From the NCBI GenBank assembly GCA_020048915.1, contig JAIFLU010000030.1, positions 1-40,628 on the forward strand: a stretch of 40,628 nt of DNA, written 5' to 3'. Positions 1-9,519 of the stretch are shown here, piece after piece. The translations under genes were made by a program, and so were the position numbers. This stretch comes from Bacteroidota bacterium. GTDB lineage: Bacteria > Bacteroidota > Bacteroidia > Bacteroidales > JAAUTT01. Below the pieces are notes generated by a model. The model saw only the letters and a list, made by a program, of their open reading frames with translations, made no database searches and had not been told where the DNA came from. Each line of letters begins with the position of its first letter. Within the stretch, counting starts at the first letter, position 1.

Positions 1-476
1 AAAGAAAAATCTAATGGATTAAGTTTTTTTGCTAATTCTCTAATTAGATATTCACGTTTTCTTCCATCCTTTTGAACTCTGCAAGTAATTCCAATTACAT
101 ACGGTCTTGGTTTAATAACACCATCGTGTGCTGGATTAATATAACATAACTTGCTTCTAGGAATTCCAATTCCGGATAAAGAAATCATGGTTTCCTTTGA
201 CATGCAAATACCCATTTTTGCAGTTGTAAGTTGATTTTTCAATAGATCTATCTTTTCCAACTCATCGATATGGGTTATCATCAAAGTATCTATACCTGAA
301 ACTTTGTTACCATATCCTCCATAAATAATATGATGATTTATATCTGCGTTTTCATCAGGAATTTTACTTATATCTACCTCAATTCCAAGTGCAAGCAAAT
401 TTTCTTGCATTTTAAGTGCAAATTTTCCTAAAATCCAAGTATTAACGTCCTCATAACATACAATTCTGACTTTCAT
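1..476 (-). CDS. Glycosyltransferase, N-terminal part (cut by the left edge)
   Basis: About 158 codons are open from an ATG at 476 to the window edge, so the C-terminal half is missing. The protein starts MKVRIVCYEDVNTWILGKF and has alternating strand/helix segments like the N-terminal Rossmann half of GT-B (GT1/GT4-type) glycosyltransferases. A segment YVIGITCRVQKDGRKREYL looks like the linker and first strand of the nucleotide-sugar half. The ATG lies 4 bp after the stop of the methyltransferase gene, so the two are almost certainly co-transcribed. Its position at the end of a polysaccharide operon fits transfer of one sugar of the repeat unit at the cytoplasmic face of the membrane. Donor and acceptor cannot be told. 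The family call is an inference from fold pattern and context. Confidence 0.7.
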   Translation of the reverse strand, partial: MKVRIVCYEDVNTWILGKFALKMQENLLALGIEVDISKIPDENADINHHIIYGGYGNKVSGIDTLMITHIDELEKIDLLKNQLTTAKMGICMSKETMISLSGIGIPRSKLCYINPAHDGVIKPRPYVIGITCRVQKDGRKREYLIRELAKKLNPLDFS

Positions 477-480
477 AAAT

Positions 481-1227
481 CTATATCAATTTTGCAATAC
501 AACATACACCCCAAGATTCCTCCGAGGGAGAATTTCCAGTTAACCATTCTTCATATTTTATGGATTTCATACCACATTTTTTCAATACATAATCGAGTTC
601 AGATATGCTGAAATAACGCATTCTATGCACTTCGTTAATTGTGTTGTATTTCCCAGTTTTTTTTTCAAAAATATGAAGCTCAAAATTTACATCAACAATA
701 TTTTCATTAAAATGATGTATAGGTTCAGTAAATCTCGTAATCTTAATTTCATCATCTTCTAACCGTTTAATCTTTACAGTAGGTTTTTGAGTGAGTACAG
801 CCGGAGTATACCAGAAATCAAAAATAAACAAACCATCAGGTTTCATGTGATTTCTAATATTGAAAAATACTTCTTCTAATAATTCATTTGTTGTTTGATA
901 GCTAATAACATGAAACAAAGAAGTAATAATATCAAATTCTTTTTCAATTTTGAAATTAGATGCATTATCAACCCAAAATTTACAATTTTTGTAGTTTTTA
1001 GATTTAGCGATTTCAATCATATTACTTGATAAATCAATACCTGTAACTTGATACCCATTTTCAGCTAGTATCGATGCATGCTTTCCAGTGCCACAACCTA
1101 CATCTAATAAAAAATTGGAATTATTGGAATTATTTTCAATTAGTCTAAGAATGTACGTAACTTCCTCATTATATTTTTTATCTGTATAAAGAAGGTTATA
1201 ATATTTAGCATAATGATTAAAAACCAT
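481..1227 (-). CDS. Class I SAM-dependent methyltransferase
   Basis: This 248-residue protein has the class I motif I LLDVGCGTGKHASIL (about residues 41-55), followed by the acidic end of strand 2 in VTGIDLSSNMI. This is the Methyltransf_25 type, with SAM as donor. A C-terminal region rich in strands follows. The gene lies 8 bp downstream of the DegT aminotransferase and 4 bp upstream of the glycosyltransferase, inside the polysaccharide operon. A role in O- or N-methylation of a sugar, perhaps the amino sugar made by the upstream enzymes, is a reasonable inference, but nothing in the sequence fixes the substrate. A stand-alone small-molecule methyltransferase is the alternative. Confidence 0.85.
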   Translation of the reverse strand: MVFNHYAKYYNLLYTDKKYNEEVTYILRLIENNSNNSNFLLDVGCGTGKHASILAENGYQVTGIDLSSNMIEIAKSKNYKNCKFWVDNASNFKIEKEFDIITSLFHVISYQTTNELLEEVFFNIRNHMKPDGLFIFDFWYTPAVLTQKPTVKIKRLEDDEIKITRFTEPIHHFNENIVDVNFELHIFEKKTGKYNTINEVHRMRYFSISELDYVLKKCGMKSIKYEEWLTGNSPSEESWGVCCIAKLI

Positions 1228-1235
1228 ATGTTTTT

Positions 1236-2354
1236 CTATTGAAAGTTTCTTATTATATCACAAATATTTTGGATGGTTTTTTCTGATAAATTACTTCCAG
1301 AAGGCAGATAAAAACCATTTTCAGTTAATATCTTAGTAACTGGATAATTACCAGATATATTACAACCATATTTGGCAAGTGCAGGTTGTTCATTCATTCC
1401 CACAAAAAACAATCTTGTATCAATATTGTTACTTTTTAATTTTACTATTAATTGGTCTCTAGTTTTACCATAAGTTTGTGGATTTATTAAAATCCCATTC
1501 ATCCAATGTACATTTAAAACATCATATCTTGTTTTTTGAAATGAAACACCTGAAACACCTTCTAAATATTTTCTATACAAATTTGCATTCCTAATTCTTA
1601 AATCTCTGTATTCGTTTGCTTTTTCAACTTGAGCTAAGCCAATTGCTGAATGAATATTTGAAATTCTATAATTAAAACCAATATCATTATGAATATAATT
1701 CCTAGGAGCTTCCAAAGAGAAACATACGTTTTTAAAGTATAAACACTTTTTATACAGAGTTTCGTCATTAGTAACAACCATTCCTCCTTCACCAGTTGTT
1801 AAGTTCTTATTAGCAAAAAAACTAAATGCAGTTATATCAGCAAGGTTTCCGGTTTTTTGCCCCTTATATTCAGCTCCATGTGATTCCGCTGCATCCTCAA
1901 TAATCTTTAAATTATATTTTTTTGCTAATGCCCAAATTTGTTCCATATCGCAAGGATGACCAAATATGGATACAGGCATAATTGCTTTTGTTTTGTCTGA
2001 AATCTTTTCTTCAATTTTTTTAACATTAATATTCCAAGTCTCAGAGTCTGCATCAACAAAAACAGGAGTTGCTCCTGTATAACAAACAGCAAAAGCAGAA
2101 GCAATCATTGTGAAATTTGGAATGATTACCTCATCTCCTTTTTTAATATCGAGTGCTGAGAGTGCTAAGTGAAGTGCTACTGTTCCATTACAAACTCCGA
2201 CAGCATATTTCGTTCCACAATAAGAAGCAAAACTCTCTTCAAATGCTTTAACATATTTCCCTGCTGAAGAAATCCATCCGGTCTTAATACAATCATTCAC
2301 ATAATCTAATTCATTTCCATTTAAAAATGGCTCGCAAACAGGAATAAATTCCAT
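1236..2354 (-). CDS. DegT/DnrJ/EryC1/StrS aminotransferase, PerA-like (GDP-perosamine synthase candidate)
   Basis: This is a PLP-dependent sugar aminotransferase of about 372 residues. The family core is clear: TGWISSAGKYV, NGTVALHLAL, the EDAAESHGAEYKG segment (aspartate contacting PLP) and FSFFANKNLTTGEGGM, which holds the Schiff-base lysine. These blocks closely resemble perosamine synthases (PerA/RbfE), which convert GDP-4-keto-6-deoxymannose to GDP-perosamine with glutamate. gmd, which makes that keto sugar, is in the same operon. I chose the ATG at 2354 (MEFIPVCEPFL). The frame stays open to an ATG at 2424-2426, but the extra 24 codons overlap the cupin gene and look unlike the family N-terminus. 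From 2354 the gap to the cupin stop is 4 bp. Another 4-aminotransferase, for example for a UDP-keto sugar, is not excluded. Confidence 0.88.
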   Translation of the reverse strand: MEFIPVCEPFLNGNELDYVNDCIKTGWISSAGKYVKAFEESFASYCGTKYAVGVCNGTVALHLALSALDIKKGDEVIIPNFTMIASAFAVCYTGATPVFVDADSETWNINVKKIEEKISDKTKAIMPVSIFGHPCDMEQIWALAKKYNLKIIEDAAESHGAEYKGQKTGNLADITAFSFFANKNLTTGEGGMVVTNDETLYKKCLYFKNVCFSLEAPRNYIHNDIGFNYRISNIHSAIGLAQVEKANEYRDLRIRNANLYRKYLEGVSGVSFQKTRYDVLNVHWMNGILINPQTYGKTRDQLIVKLKSNNIDTRLFFVGMNEQPALAKYGCNISGNYPVTKILTENGFYLPSGSNLSEKTIQNICDIIRNFQ

Positions 2355-2358
2355 ACTC

Positions 2359-2790
2359 TTATTTTTTAATATTAATTTTTGAATCATTGATACCCTCGAA
2401 ACGAGTTTTATCCATTTCTCCAGCATATGGACCTTGTTTTACTTCAATCATTTCAAGATCATCTAACACTGTAAAACCATGACCTCCCGTCGATAGCAAA
2501 ATTATGTCGCCACTACTTAATATACTACTTTCTAGATAATTCTTACAATCATCGTAAAAATCAACTCTAAGTTTCCCCTTTTTTATAATTAAAACTTCCT
2601 TTGTAAAATGTACTTCCCTCTTTACTGGATTATGAACATGCGGAGGAATTACTTTTCCTATAGGATGTTTCATAAATGCAAGCTGTTGAGAAAAATCATT
2701 TGGGGTAAAAAATGATATACCATCCTTTGAATATTCGTTACGAATAATTATGGCTAATATTTCGTCGCCAATTTTAATTTCTTCGACCAT
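2359..2790 (-). CDS. Cupin-domain protein of a polysaccharide locus
   Basis: This 143-residue single-domain protein has a cupin double-stranded beta-helix. The first metal-type motif appears as PPHVHNPVKREVHFTKEVLI, then a glycine-containing turn (KKGKLRVDFYD) and a second motif around SGDIILLSTGGHGFTVLDD. The three histidines and the glutamate suggest a bound metal. The gene overlaps the flippase stop by 17 bp and sits 4 bp before the aminotransferase, so it is part of the sugar operon. Proteins of this kind are seen near DegT aminotransferases in O-antigen clusters, but I know no assigned reaction. It could be a sugar isomerase/epimerase-like enzyme or a sensor. It lacks the length and layout of an RmlC-type 3,5-epimerase. 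Confidence 0.8.
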   Translation of the reverse strand: MVEEIKIGDEILAIIIRNEYSKDGISFFTPNDFSQQLAFMKHPIGKVIPPHVHNPVKREVHFTKEVLIIKKGKLRVDFYDDCKNYLESSILSSGDIILLSTGGHGFTVLDDLEMIEVKQGPYAGEMDKTRFEGINDSKINIKK

Positions 2791-4312
2791 AATTGTATTT
2801 TAAATTTTTAATTATATCCTTCAAATATAAGAACTCTTCAATTCTAAAGATTGTACCAAAAATAAAATAAAATATAAATCCAATTGCAATTGAAACAAAG
2901 ATTAATAATTTAGTATTTAAACCGAGAAAAAAATACAAACTATAAACAATAATAATTGACAAAAACAAACTCAGAATAATTTTACCAATATCTAACATGA
3001 TGATTGAAAAGCTTACTTTCAATATCTTATATCTAATATATAAAGTTGAAATTATAATATTAACACCTGAAGAAACGGATAAGGCTATTGATAATCCAAT
3101 AAATGATAAATAATTACTTAAAATCACTCCTAAAATTAGGTAAATTAAAATTTCAAGACTTGCAATTAAGGAAATAGCGGAAGTTCTTCCTGAAATATAA
3201 AAAACTTTAACCAAAATATTACCAATATTTTGAAAAATAAAAGCACCCATTGAACAAGCCAATGCAATGTAAACACCATCAGTAACAGTACTAGTAAATG
3301 CTCCCCTTTCAAAAACAATTTCAATAAAAAAATCTCCGAAAAAGATAAACGCTATGATAATAGGTAGAGATATTGCAATTACAATTCTAATTGATTTAAT
3401 TAAGAGATTGTTAAAATCTTCTAATTTCCTATCAGACCAATATAATGACAATTTTGTATATATAACTACAGCAATGCCACTTGAAGTTAGAGTAGCTAAT
3501 ATTAATAATATTTGATTACTATATCCCAAAAAAGAAATGCTACCTGAAGATAATTTAGATGCGATCATTCTCTCAAAAATAGTAGTTGATCTAAATAAAA
3601 ATCCAGTTAAAAATAGTGGTATCACTTTTTTTAGAAAATTTATCAATAAAGGATTTCGATAATCAATACAAAGTCTAATTCTAACATTTTTTAATATGGG
3701 TAGTAAAAAAGCAAAAGATATAAAAGACCCAACTAAATATCCTATTGCTAGCCCAAGTATTCCAAATTTTTGACTTAAAAGAGTAACAAATAATAGACTA
3801 ATTATTGCTCCAATTAAAGGTGAAATAGCTGGTCTTAAAAATTTATGGTTAATTTGATAAAGAGAACTTAATAAATTAGATAAAACGGTAAAAATTATAG
3901 AAGGAATTATAATAATTAGAATTTTTGAAGTAAAAATAACTTGCTCATAATTAAATCCTGAAGCACCCTTATGTATAATTTCCTCAGAAAAATAAATGCA
4001 AAAAAGAGTAATAATAATTAAAATAATGGCACTTAACCAAAAAACTGAACTTAAAAAATTTATAGCTTCCTTTTCATTATTCTTGCTAACCTCGATGAAT
4101 TTTGGTAAAAAGATTATTCCAATTGAACCCGTAAACACAGCAGATACATATAGAGGGATATTGACTGCAACAAAATAAGCATCTCTCTCAAACTTTGCTC
4201 CAAAATAATAAGCAATAATAAGTTGCGAAATGAAATTAATAGCAATTCCAATTACAGAAAAAAAAGTTATTAATACTGACGATCTTATAAGTCCTCCTCT
4301 AGGATTCTTCAT
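2774..4312 (-). CDS. Wzx/MurJ-type lipid-linked oligosaccharide flippase
   Basis: This integral membrane protein of about 512 residues has some 14 hydrophobic segments spread along its whole length, as in the MVF/MOP superfamily (MurJ, Wzx). The N-terminal segment SSVLITFFSVIGIAINFIS and the following AYYFGAKFERDAYFVA resemble MurJ/MviN. In a polysaccharide operon the expected role is to flip the undecaprenyl-linked repeat unit across the inner membrane. The start is uncertain. ATG 4312 begins 7 bp after the gmd stop. An upstream ATG (4348) or GTG (4354) would overlap gmd by about 30 bp. MurJ itself is the alternative, but the genomic setting favours Wzx. Confidence 0.85.
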   Translation of the reverse strand: MKNPRGGLIRSSVLITFFSVIGIAINFISQLIIAYYFGAKFERDAYFVAVNIPLYVSAVFTGSIGIIFLPKFIEVSKNNEKEAINFLSSVFWLSAIILIIITLFCIYFSEEIIHKGASGFNYEQVIFTSKILIIIIPSIIFTVLSNLLSSLYQINHKFLRPAISPLIGAIISLLFVTLLSQKFGILGLAIGYLVGSFISFAFLLPILKNVRIRLCIDYRNPLLINFLKKVIPLFLTGFLFRSTTIFERMIASKLSSGSISFLGYSNQILLILATLTSSGIAVVIYTKLSLYWSDRKLEDFNNLLIKSIRIVIAISLPIIIAFIFFGDFFIEIVFERGAFTSTVTDGVYIALACSMGAFIFQNIGNILVKVFYISGRTSAISLIASLEILIYLILGVILSNYLSFIGLSIALSVSSGVNIIISTLYIRYKILKVSFSIIMLDIGKIILSLFLSIIIVYSLYFFLGLNTKLLIFVSIAIGFIFYFIFGTIFRIEEFLYLKDIIKNLKYNYGRRN

Positions 4313-4319
4313 AAGAGGA

Positions 4320-5432
4320 TTACCAATAATTTTTTGTTCTGTATCCATTGTCACTCAGGAGTTTTTCTCCTTTGAAATGATGAATATCTGATGCAACCAT
4401 TTCTTTAACAATATCTTTAACTAAATATTTTGGTTTCCAATTAAGAAGTTGATTAGCTTTAGAAGCATCTCCTAGTAAAAGTTCAACTTCTGTTGGTCTG
4501 AAATAATATGGATCAATGGCAACAACTTCCTGCCCAATACAAACAGCAAATTCAGGTTTACTACATTTGGTAACTATGGCTTTTTCATCAATACCATTTC
4601 CACAAAATTCAAGCTCAATACCAGCCTCATCGAATGCCATTCTAACAAATTCCCTAACCTCAGTTGTTACACCAGTTGCAATCACAAAATCATCGGCCTT
4701 ATCATGTTGTAAAATCCGCCACATCGCATCCACATAATCTTTTGCATGACCCCAATCACGCTTTGCTGCCAAATTTCCAAGGTACAATTTCTTTTGCATC
4801 CCTAAAGCAATCCTAGCAACAGCTCTTGTAATTTTACGTGTAACAAATGTCTCTCCGCGTATTGGGGACTCATGATTAAAAAGTATTCCATTACTAGCGA
4901 AAATATTATATGCTTCTCGATAATTTACAGTAATCCAATAGGCATATTGTTTGGCAACAGCATAAGGGCTTCTAGGATAAAATGGAGTATCTTCATTTTG
5001 TGGAACTTCTCTAACTTTTCCATAAAGTTCACTTGTAGAAGCTTGATAGATTTTGACCTTTTCAACTAATTTTAATAAACGTATGGCTTCCAATAAACGT
5101 AATGTACCAAGTCCATCAGCATTTCCAGTATATTCAGCGGTTTCAAAGCTCACATGTACATGACTCATGGCTGCTAAGTTATATATTTCATCAGGTTGAA
5201 TCTCTTGTATTAAACGTATTAAGTTGGTTGAATCTGTTAAATCACCATGATGAAGAAATAGATTAGTTTTTTCCAATAAAGGATCTTTGTAAAGATGATC
5301 TATTCTTTCTGTATTAATGAGTGAGCTTCGTCTTTTAACACCATGAACAATATAATCCTTATTAAGAAGTAATTCAGTTAAATAAGCTCCATCTTGCCCA
5401 GTAATGCCTGTTATTAAAGCAACTTTTTTCAT
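4320..5432 (-). CDS. gmd: GDP-mannose 4,6-dehydratase
   Basis: This 370-residue short-chain dehydrogenase/reductase converts GDP-mannose to GDP-4-keto-6-deoxymannose in the cytoplasm. It shows the NADP-binding motif [10 protein letters not shown] at the N-terminus, the HHGDLTDS aspartate segment, the catalytic Thr/Ser and Glu in STSELYGK, the YAVAK catalytic pair (Tyr and Lys), and the highly typical [16 protein letters not shown] block. Length is normal. It is the first gene after a 350-bp gap and leads the flippase-cupin-aminotransferase-methyltransferase series. No GDP-fucose synthase (wcaG) is visible here, so with the PerA-like enzyme downstream the likely fate of the product is perosamine rather than fucose. 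Confidence 0.97.
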   Translation of the reverse strand: MKKVALITGITGQDGAYLTELLLNKDYIVHGVKRRSSLINTERIDHLYKDPLLEKTNLFLHHGDLTDSTNLIRLIQEIQPDEIYNLAAMSHVHVSFETAEYTGNADGLGTLRLLEAIRLLKLVEKVKIYQASTSELYGKVREVPQNEDTPFYPRSPYAVAKQYAYWITVNYREAYNIFASNGILFNHESPIRGETFVTRKITRAVARIALGMQKKLYLGNLAAKRDWGHAKDYVDAMWRILQHDKADDFVIATGVTTEVREFVRMAFDEAGIELEFCGNGIDEKAIVTKCSKPEFAVCIGQEVVAIDPYYFRPTEVELLLGDASKANQLLNWKPKYLVKDIVKEMVASDIHHFKGEKLLSDNGYRTKNYW

Positions 5433-5783
5433 TTTTATTAATTTAAATTTTAAACTAAATTATAACTTCCCGTCACCCTTTTTTTATCAAGTGGTAAAAG
5501 CTTAACTTTCACTAAAGACGGCAATGAATGTGGTATTTCTTCTAAAAAATTTTATCGGTTCAAATTTTCTTTATTATGGTGACTAGATATTCTAAAATAG
5601 CTGCTTTCCAAAGACAACATTTTAAACTGGCTAATACATTGATATTTAATAAATATGAGGATATCCGATTTGCATGTATAATGTTTAGGTAAGATTAATT
5701 TCTCTTAAATAATCATTAGTTACAGGATAAGGGTAATCCAACATAATATTTACTAATAATAACTAATTTATTCTTCACAAAAG
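5433..5783. other. Gene-free gap between the wzz-like gene and gmd
   Basis: These 351 bp contain no intact gene. On the minus strand there are short open stretches broken by stops in different frames. One is a 19-codon ATG frame starting MLDYPYPVTNDYLRE, near the wzz-like end. They could be the worn remains of a gene or chance. No hairpin with a T-run and no convincing TTTG / TAnnTTTG pair was found, although a promoter for gmd would be expected here if the two halves of the locus are separate transcripts. Confidence 0.4.
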
Positions 5784-6887
5784 CTAATTAAATTTTTTTA
5801 AAAATAATCTTCCAAATGCTGCAGTAATACCCACTAACCCCCCGCAAAAAACCATTCCCAACAAAATCAAACTAGTCCTAGGCTTACTTTTTTGCAATGG
5901 TACTTTTGCCGGATCCATCACCTTAAATACCGGCGTTTTCTCCTGTACTTTCATTTTAGCTTGTTCTAATTGCTGGGAAAGGGTATTGTAGACATTGAAA
6001 GCAAGACTATATTCAGCCTGCAAGTTCTGTTCAGTTGTGAGGGCTGAGGCTAATATAATGTTTTTATTTTGATCCTTAAATGCAGCCAAAGTACGCTGAG
6101 CTTTGATATATTTATGCTCAGCTTCATCATGACGATCTTGCACAAATTTCAAATCGACTTTTGCTTTTTGAGTGCGGTATTCAATAATATACCCTGTAAG
6201 GCTCTTTACTACTGAATCTACAAGCTGCGCAGCAACAACAGGGTCTTGCATTTCTACGCTAATAATTAGTGTGCTTGCTGATTCTCCGGGTTTTGCTTTA
6301 ATGCGTTCTGCAAGAGTTCCAGCTATTCCAGATTGTTCCGGACTCAACTTAAAGGGAATTTTGTTTGAAATTACATTATTCATTTCCACCTGCTTAGGTT
6401 TACCTTTTATCCAGCCAATTATTTTGCCAGGCAGACCAATTGTATAGCCTAAAAATATACTTCCAATACCCGATCGGGTATGTCGGCTCAGAAATTCCTC
6501 GACTCGTAATGTAGAATCATATTTTGTTTCAGTTACTTTTTGTCCCATTACTCCTAAAAGAAATGGAGTGCTTTTTATAATGCTTGGATAAAGTTCTGGT
6601 GTTAAGGCATCTTCTCCACTGCCTGCACCTAAATTTATTCCGGCTAATCCTCCAAATTGTTGTAAAAGACCCGTCATAGCTCCTGAACCAGAACCAGTCT
6701 CAACCAATAAAGTAACTTCTGATTTATACTCCTTTGGACTTACTAATGAAATAATCAATCCTACAACAAAAGAGATCCCAACACATATATAAATTATTTT
6801 ACGACCGTCCCAAATTTTTCGAAATACTTCTATTAAGTCAATTTCGTCCTCTTTGAGCTTGTTTATATCTTCAGTTATTTCACTCAT
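5784..6887 (-). CDS. Wzz-family chain-length determinant / polysaccharide co-polymerase
   Basis: This 367-residue inner-membrane protein has the Wzz layout: a short cytoplasmic N-terminus with EIDLIEVFRKIWDGRK, a first transmembrane helix (about residues 32-50), a long periplasmic region with a helical, coiled-coil-prone part (about 205-320), the Pro-rich VMDPAKVPLQKSKPR segment, and a second transmembrane helix near the C-terminus. No Walker kinase domain is fused, so it is not a full-length Wzc-type tyrosine kinase. It should set polymer length in a Wzx/Wzy pathway. It follows the Wza-like gene by 13 bp, so the two form an export unit. The ATG at 6887 is preferred to a TTG one codon upstream. 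Confidence 0.9.
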   Translation of the reverse strand: MSEITEDINKLKEDEIDLIEVFRKIWDGRKIIYICVGISFVVGLIISLVSPKEYKSEVTLLVETGSGSGAMTGLLQQFGGLAGINLGAGSGEDALTPELYPSIIKSTPFLLGVMGQKVTETKYDSTLRVEEFLSRHTRSGIGSIFLGYTIGLPGKIIGWIKGKPKQVEMNNVISNKIPFKLSPEQSGIAGTLAERIKAKPGESASTLIISVEMQDPVVAAQLVDSVVKSLTGYIIEYRTQKAKVDLKFVQDRHDEAEHKYIKAQRTLAAFKDQNKNIILASALTTEQNLQAEYSLAFNVYNTLSQQLEQAKMKVQEKTPVFKVMDPAKVPLQKSKPRTSLILLGMVFCGGLVGITAAFGRLFLKKFN

Positions 6888-6900
6888 CAATAAAAAAAAA

Positions 6901-9474
6901 TTAATTCTTATTCTGATTAATTAAAATAATAATGGACATGATAGTAGCAGCCATTGTTGCTGTACTTGTTCCAATACTCAAAATTTCTCCGGTAGATAAA
7001 CCATCTCTTTCCGCCTTTTTTGGTACAATTATCTCTGCCCCGGGTTCTACTTTTGGAAAATTATTAAAGAAAATGAATTTACGTGTACGATCAATGGTTC
7101 CATTCGCATAAATAATGTAAGACTTTCCCTTTTTTGCATCCGGAGAAAAGCCCCCTGCACGCGAAATATATTTTCTAAACCCGGAAGTATTGTCGTACCG
7201 AACCATAACAGGTGACAAAACTGATCCGGATAATCGAACTGTTTGTAATTCTTTAGGAATTCTTAATATATCGCCTTTTTGCAAAATTAAATCGTAATTC
7301 GATTTTGGTTGTAAAATTATTCTATCCAAATTAATACCTATTGCTGATACGGAATCCATCTCCACAATAAACTTAACAGAATCCCTACTCTGAGCTTTAA
7401 TTGATTCCAAAGCCCTTTGTCTGTCTTTTGCATCTACCGGTAATTTCCGGATTAATTTTGCTCCCTTAGGATAGGCTTCAAATGTTAATCCACCACAACG
7501 TTTAATTAAATCGGAGATTCGCTCGCTCTTACTTGAGATACTGTAACTCCCCGGGAAAGCTACTTCACCTTCTACCTTCACCTGTGATTGTATTTCATAC
7601 CCTGGAGATCGGCGAATAAATACCTGATCGAAAGGTTGAAGCGTAAACCGGGAAGCAGAATCATTCAATTTTAACTCCTGAGAAATAGGAAATTGATAAA
7701 CCTCTGCAATTTGATTCGAGGAAGTTGTTGCAACATTATTTCGAATCCTTCGTGCAATCTCTAACCTGGCAAACGAGGCAGATTCTAATAAACCCCCTGC
7801 CTGAATAATTACATCCTCAATTGAAGTATTATTAACAAATGGATATGTTCCGGGTTTACGAACTTCTCCTTCCACCTGAATGGTAAATTCTTCCCGGATA
7901 TCAAAAATGGAAGGAACAATCACAACATCCTCCCTTAATAATGAAATATCTTCCTCTCCTTGCATAAATCTTTTCAAATCAACAGGGATTACATCCATAG
8001 TGTAATCATCGTTAGTTCGATAAATTACAGCCCGGTTTAAAAATGCATCGCCTCTCAGCCCATCAGCCTTTTTAATTAGTTGTTTTAAGGATAGGCTGTC
8101 ATTAATAGCAAATTGCCCGGCACGATACACGGCGCCTTTAATTTCAACAATATTTTCGAACCTGTTTAAAATGGAATCAACAATTACTTCATCTCCATTA
8201 TAAATTTTTAATGTATCGAAATATTCTTTTTGTATATCAATAATTTGATTTTCCTTCCCATTCTTACGAAATACTTTTAAACGGGATGAATATGCCTTAC
8301 CGGTATACCCTCCGGAAAAATAAATTAAATCGCTTAATGATTCGTTTTTCTTTACTTCATAAATCAAAGGACGTTTTACCTCACCCTTCACTTCCGCTCG
8401 AGAACCATATGGTGTAATAAAAATAACATCCTGATCCTGCAAACGAATGTTTTCCTTTTGCTCTCCTTTTAACAGAAAATTATATAAATCGAGTGTATCA
8501 ATAGTTTTTCCAGCCCGAATAATCCGAATGTCGCGTAATGTCCCATTTAGCGATGGCCCACCGGCGGCATATAATGCATTAAATACAGTGGCTAAGGAAG
8601 GTAACGTATATGTACCTGGATTGTATGCCTCCCCAACAATATTAATCTTCATGCTTCGAACAGCACCCAGACTAACCTTTAAATAAGAAGTGGCACCCGA
8701 ACCAGATAAGCCGGAATAAATTTTACTAAACTCTTTCTTCAATCGTTTTGTAGCTTCTTCAATGGTTAACCCATTTAAATATATGGGGCCTAAATTCCGA
8801 ACAACAATTGCACCTTCCGGAGTAATAGATTGCTGATATGTTTGTTCAGATGCCCCCCAAATATCAATAATTAATTCATCTCCCGCAGCTAAGACATAAT
8901 TTTGCGGAGTGGGAATATTAAGACTTGGCTCAAATGACAAAGCTTTATTTTTAAATAACTTAGAGCCAAAAATCATATCTTCGGGCTTGATTTTTTTCAC
9001 TTTCGCTTCAGGAAAACTAATAGCATCAAATAAATCCTGTTCACCACTTGTCCTTTTTAAGTTTTCCTGCTCCGATTCGTACAATAAATCCTGGTCGGTA
9101 ACGCCTTTATTGATTTGATCTTTTTTGTCAAGTTCATTTTCAGAAATATACTTCGTTTTTCGGCTCCTGTCCTGGAAAGTTGCCTTTTCAGAAGAACTCC
9201 CTCCTTCACTTTTAACTTTTTCAATCCTATATTTCAATTTCTGAAATTCCGAAGAAGACATTCCTTTCGCTAACGCTGCTGCTTGCATTTGATCAATAGA
9301 ATAGCCACTTTCTTCCATCCGGACAATTAATTGTTTTACCTGATTGTCAGATAACTGATCAACATTTATACTCGTTAAATCAATACTAGATAAATCGGTA
9401 TTTTGAGCTGATATATTTATTTGAAAAGCGGCAAATAATAAAAAGATAAATAATACCCTGGTTGTTTTCATCAT
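6901..9474 (-). CDS. Polysaccharide export outer-membrane protein with multiple SLBB domains (Wza-like)
   Basis: This 857-residue protein is much longer than E. coli Wza (about 380). It has a signal peptide ending near ISAQ (residue 23), a variable region with helix and low-complexity charge (about 30-180), a poly-export domain starting at PTPQNYVLAAGDELIIDIWG (about 186-265), then several SLBB-like repeats. Repeat signatures include KINIVGEAYNPGTYTLPSL, EVKGEVKRPLIYEV, EIKGAVYRAGQFAIN, QVEGEVRKPGTYPFVNN and VKVEGEVAFPGSYSIS. A hydrophobic helix near the C-terminus (about 828-852) may be membrane-embedded. No lipobox cysteine follows the signal peptide, unlike classic Wza. It should form the periplasm-spanning export channel and heads this part of the locus. 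Confidence 0.92.
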   Translation of the reverse strand: MMKTTRVLFIFLLFAAFQINISAQNTDLSSIDLTSINVDQLSDNQVKQLIVRMEESGYSIDQMQAAALAKGMSSSEFQKLKYRIEKVKSEGGSSSEKATFQDRSRKTKYISENELDKKDQINKGVTDQDLLYESEQENLKRTSGEQDLFDAISFPEAKVKKIKPEDMIFGSKLFKNKALSFEPSLNIPTPQNYVLAAGDELIIDIWGASEQTYQQSITPEGAIVVRNLGPIYLNGLTIEEATKRLKKEFSKIYSGLSGSGATSYLKVSLGAVRSMKINIVGEAYNPGTYTLPSLATVFNALYAAGGPSLNGTLRDIRIIRAGKTIDTLDLYNFLLKGEQKENIRLQDQDVIFITPYGSRAEVKGEVKRPLIYEVKKNESLSDLIYFSGGYTGKAYSSRLKVFRKNGKENQIIDIQKEYFDTLKIYNGDEVIVDSILNRFENIVEIKGAVYRAGQFAINDSLSLKQLIKKADGLRGDAFLNRAVIYRTNDDYTMDVIPVDLKRFMQGEEDISLLREDVVIVPSIFDIREEFTIQVEGEVRKPGTYPFVNNTSIEDVIIQAGGLLESASFARLEIARRIRNNVATTSSNQIAEVYQFPISQELKLNDSASRFTLQPFDQVFIRRSPGYEIQSQVKVEGEVAFPGSYSISSKSERISDLIKRCGGLTFEAYPKGAKLIRKLPVDAKDRQRALESIKAQSRDSVKFIVEMDSVSAIGINLDRIILQPKSNYDLILQKGDILRIPKELQTVRLSGSVLSPVMVRYDNTSGFRKYISRAGGFSPDAKKGKSYIIYANGTIDRTRKFIFFNNFPKVEPGAEIIVPKKAERDGLSTGEILSIGTSTATMAATIMSIIILINQNKN

Positions 9475-9519
9475 TTAATATTTCATCTAAAATAACATGA
9501 AACCCATATTGTAATATTA

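Noticed and set aside
1236..2426. The longer 396-codon form of the aminotransferase
   Set aside because: The extra 24 N-terminal codons lie within the cupin gene and do not resemble the family start; ATG 2354 fits both sequence and spacing.
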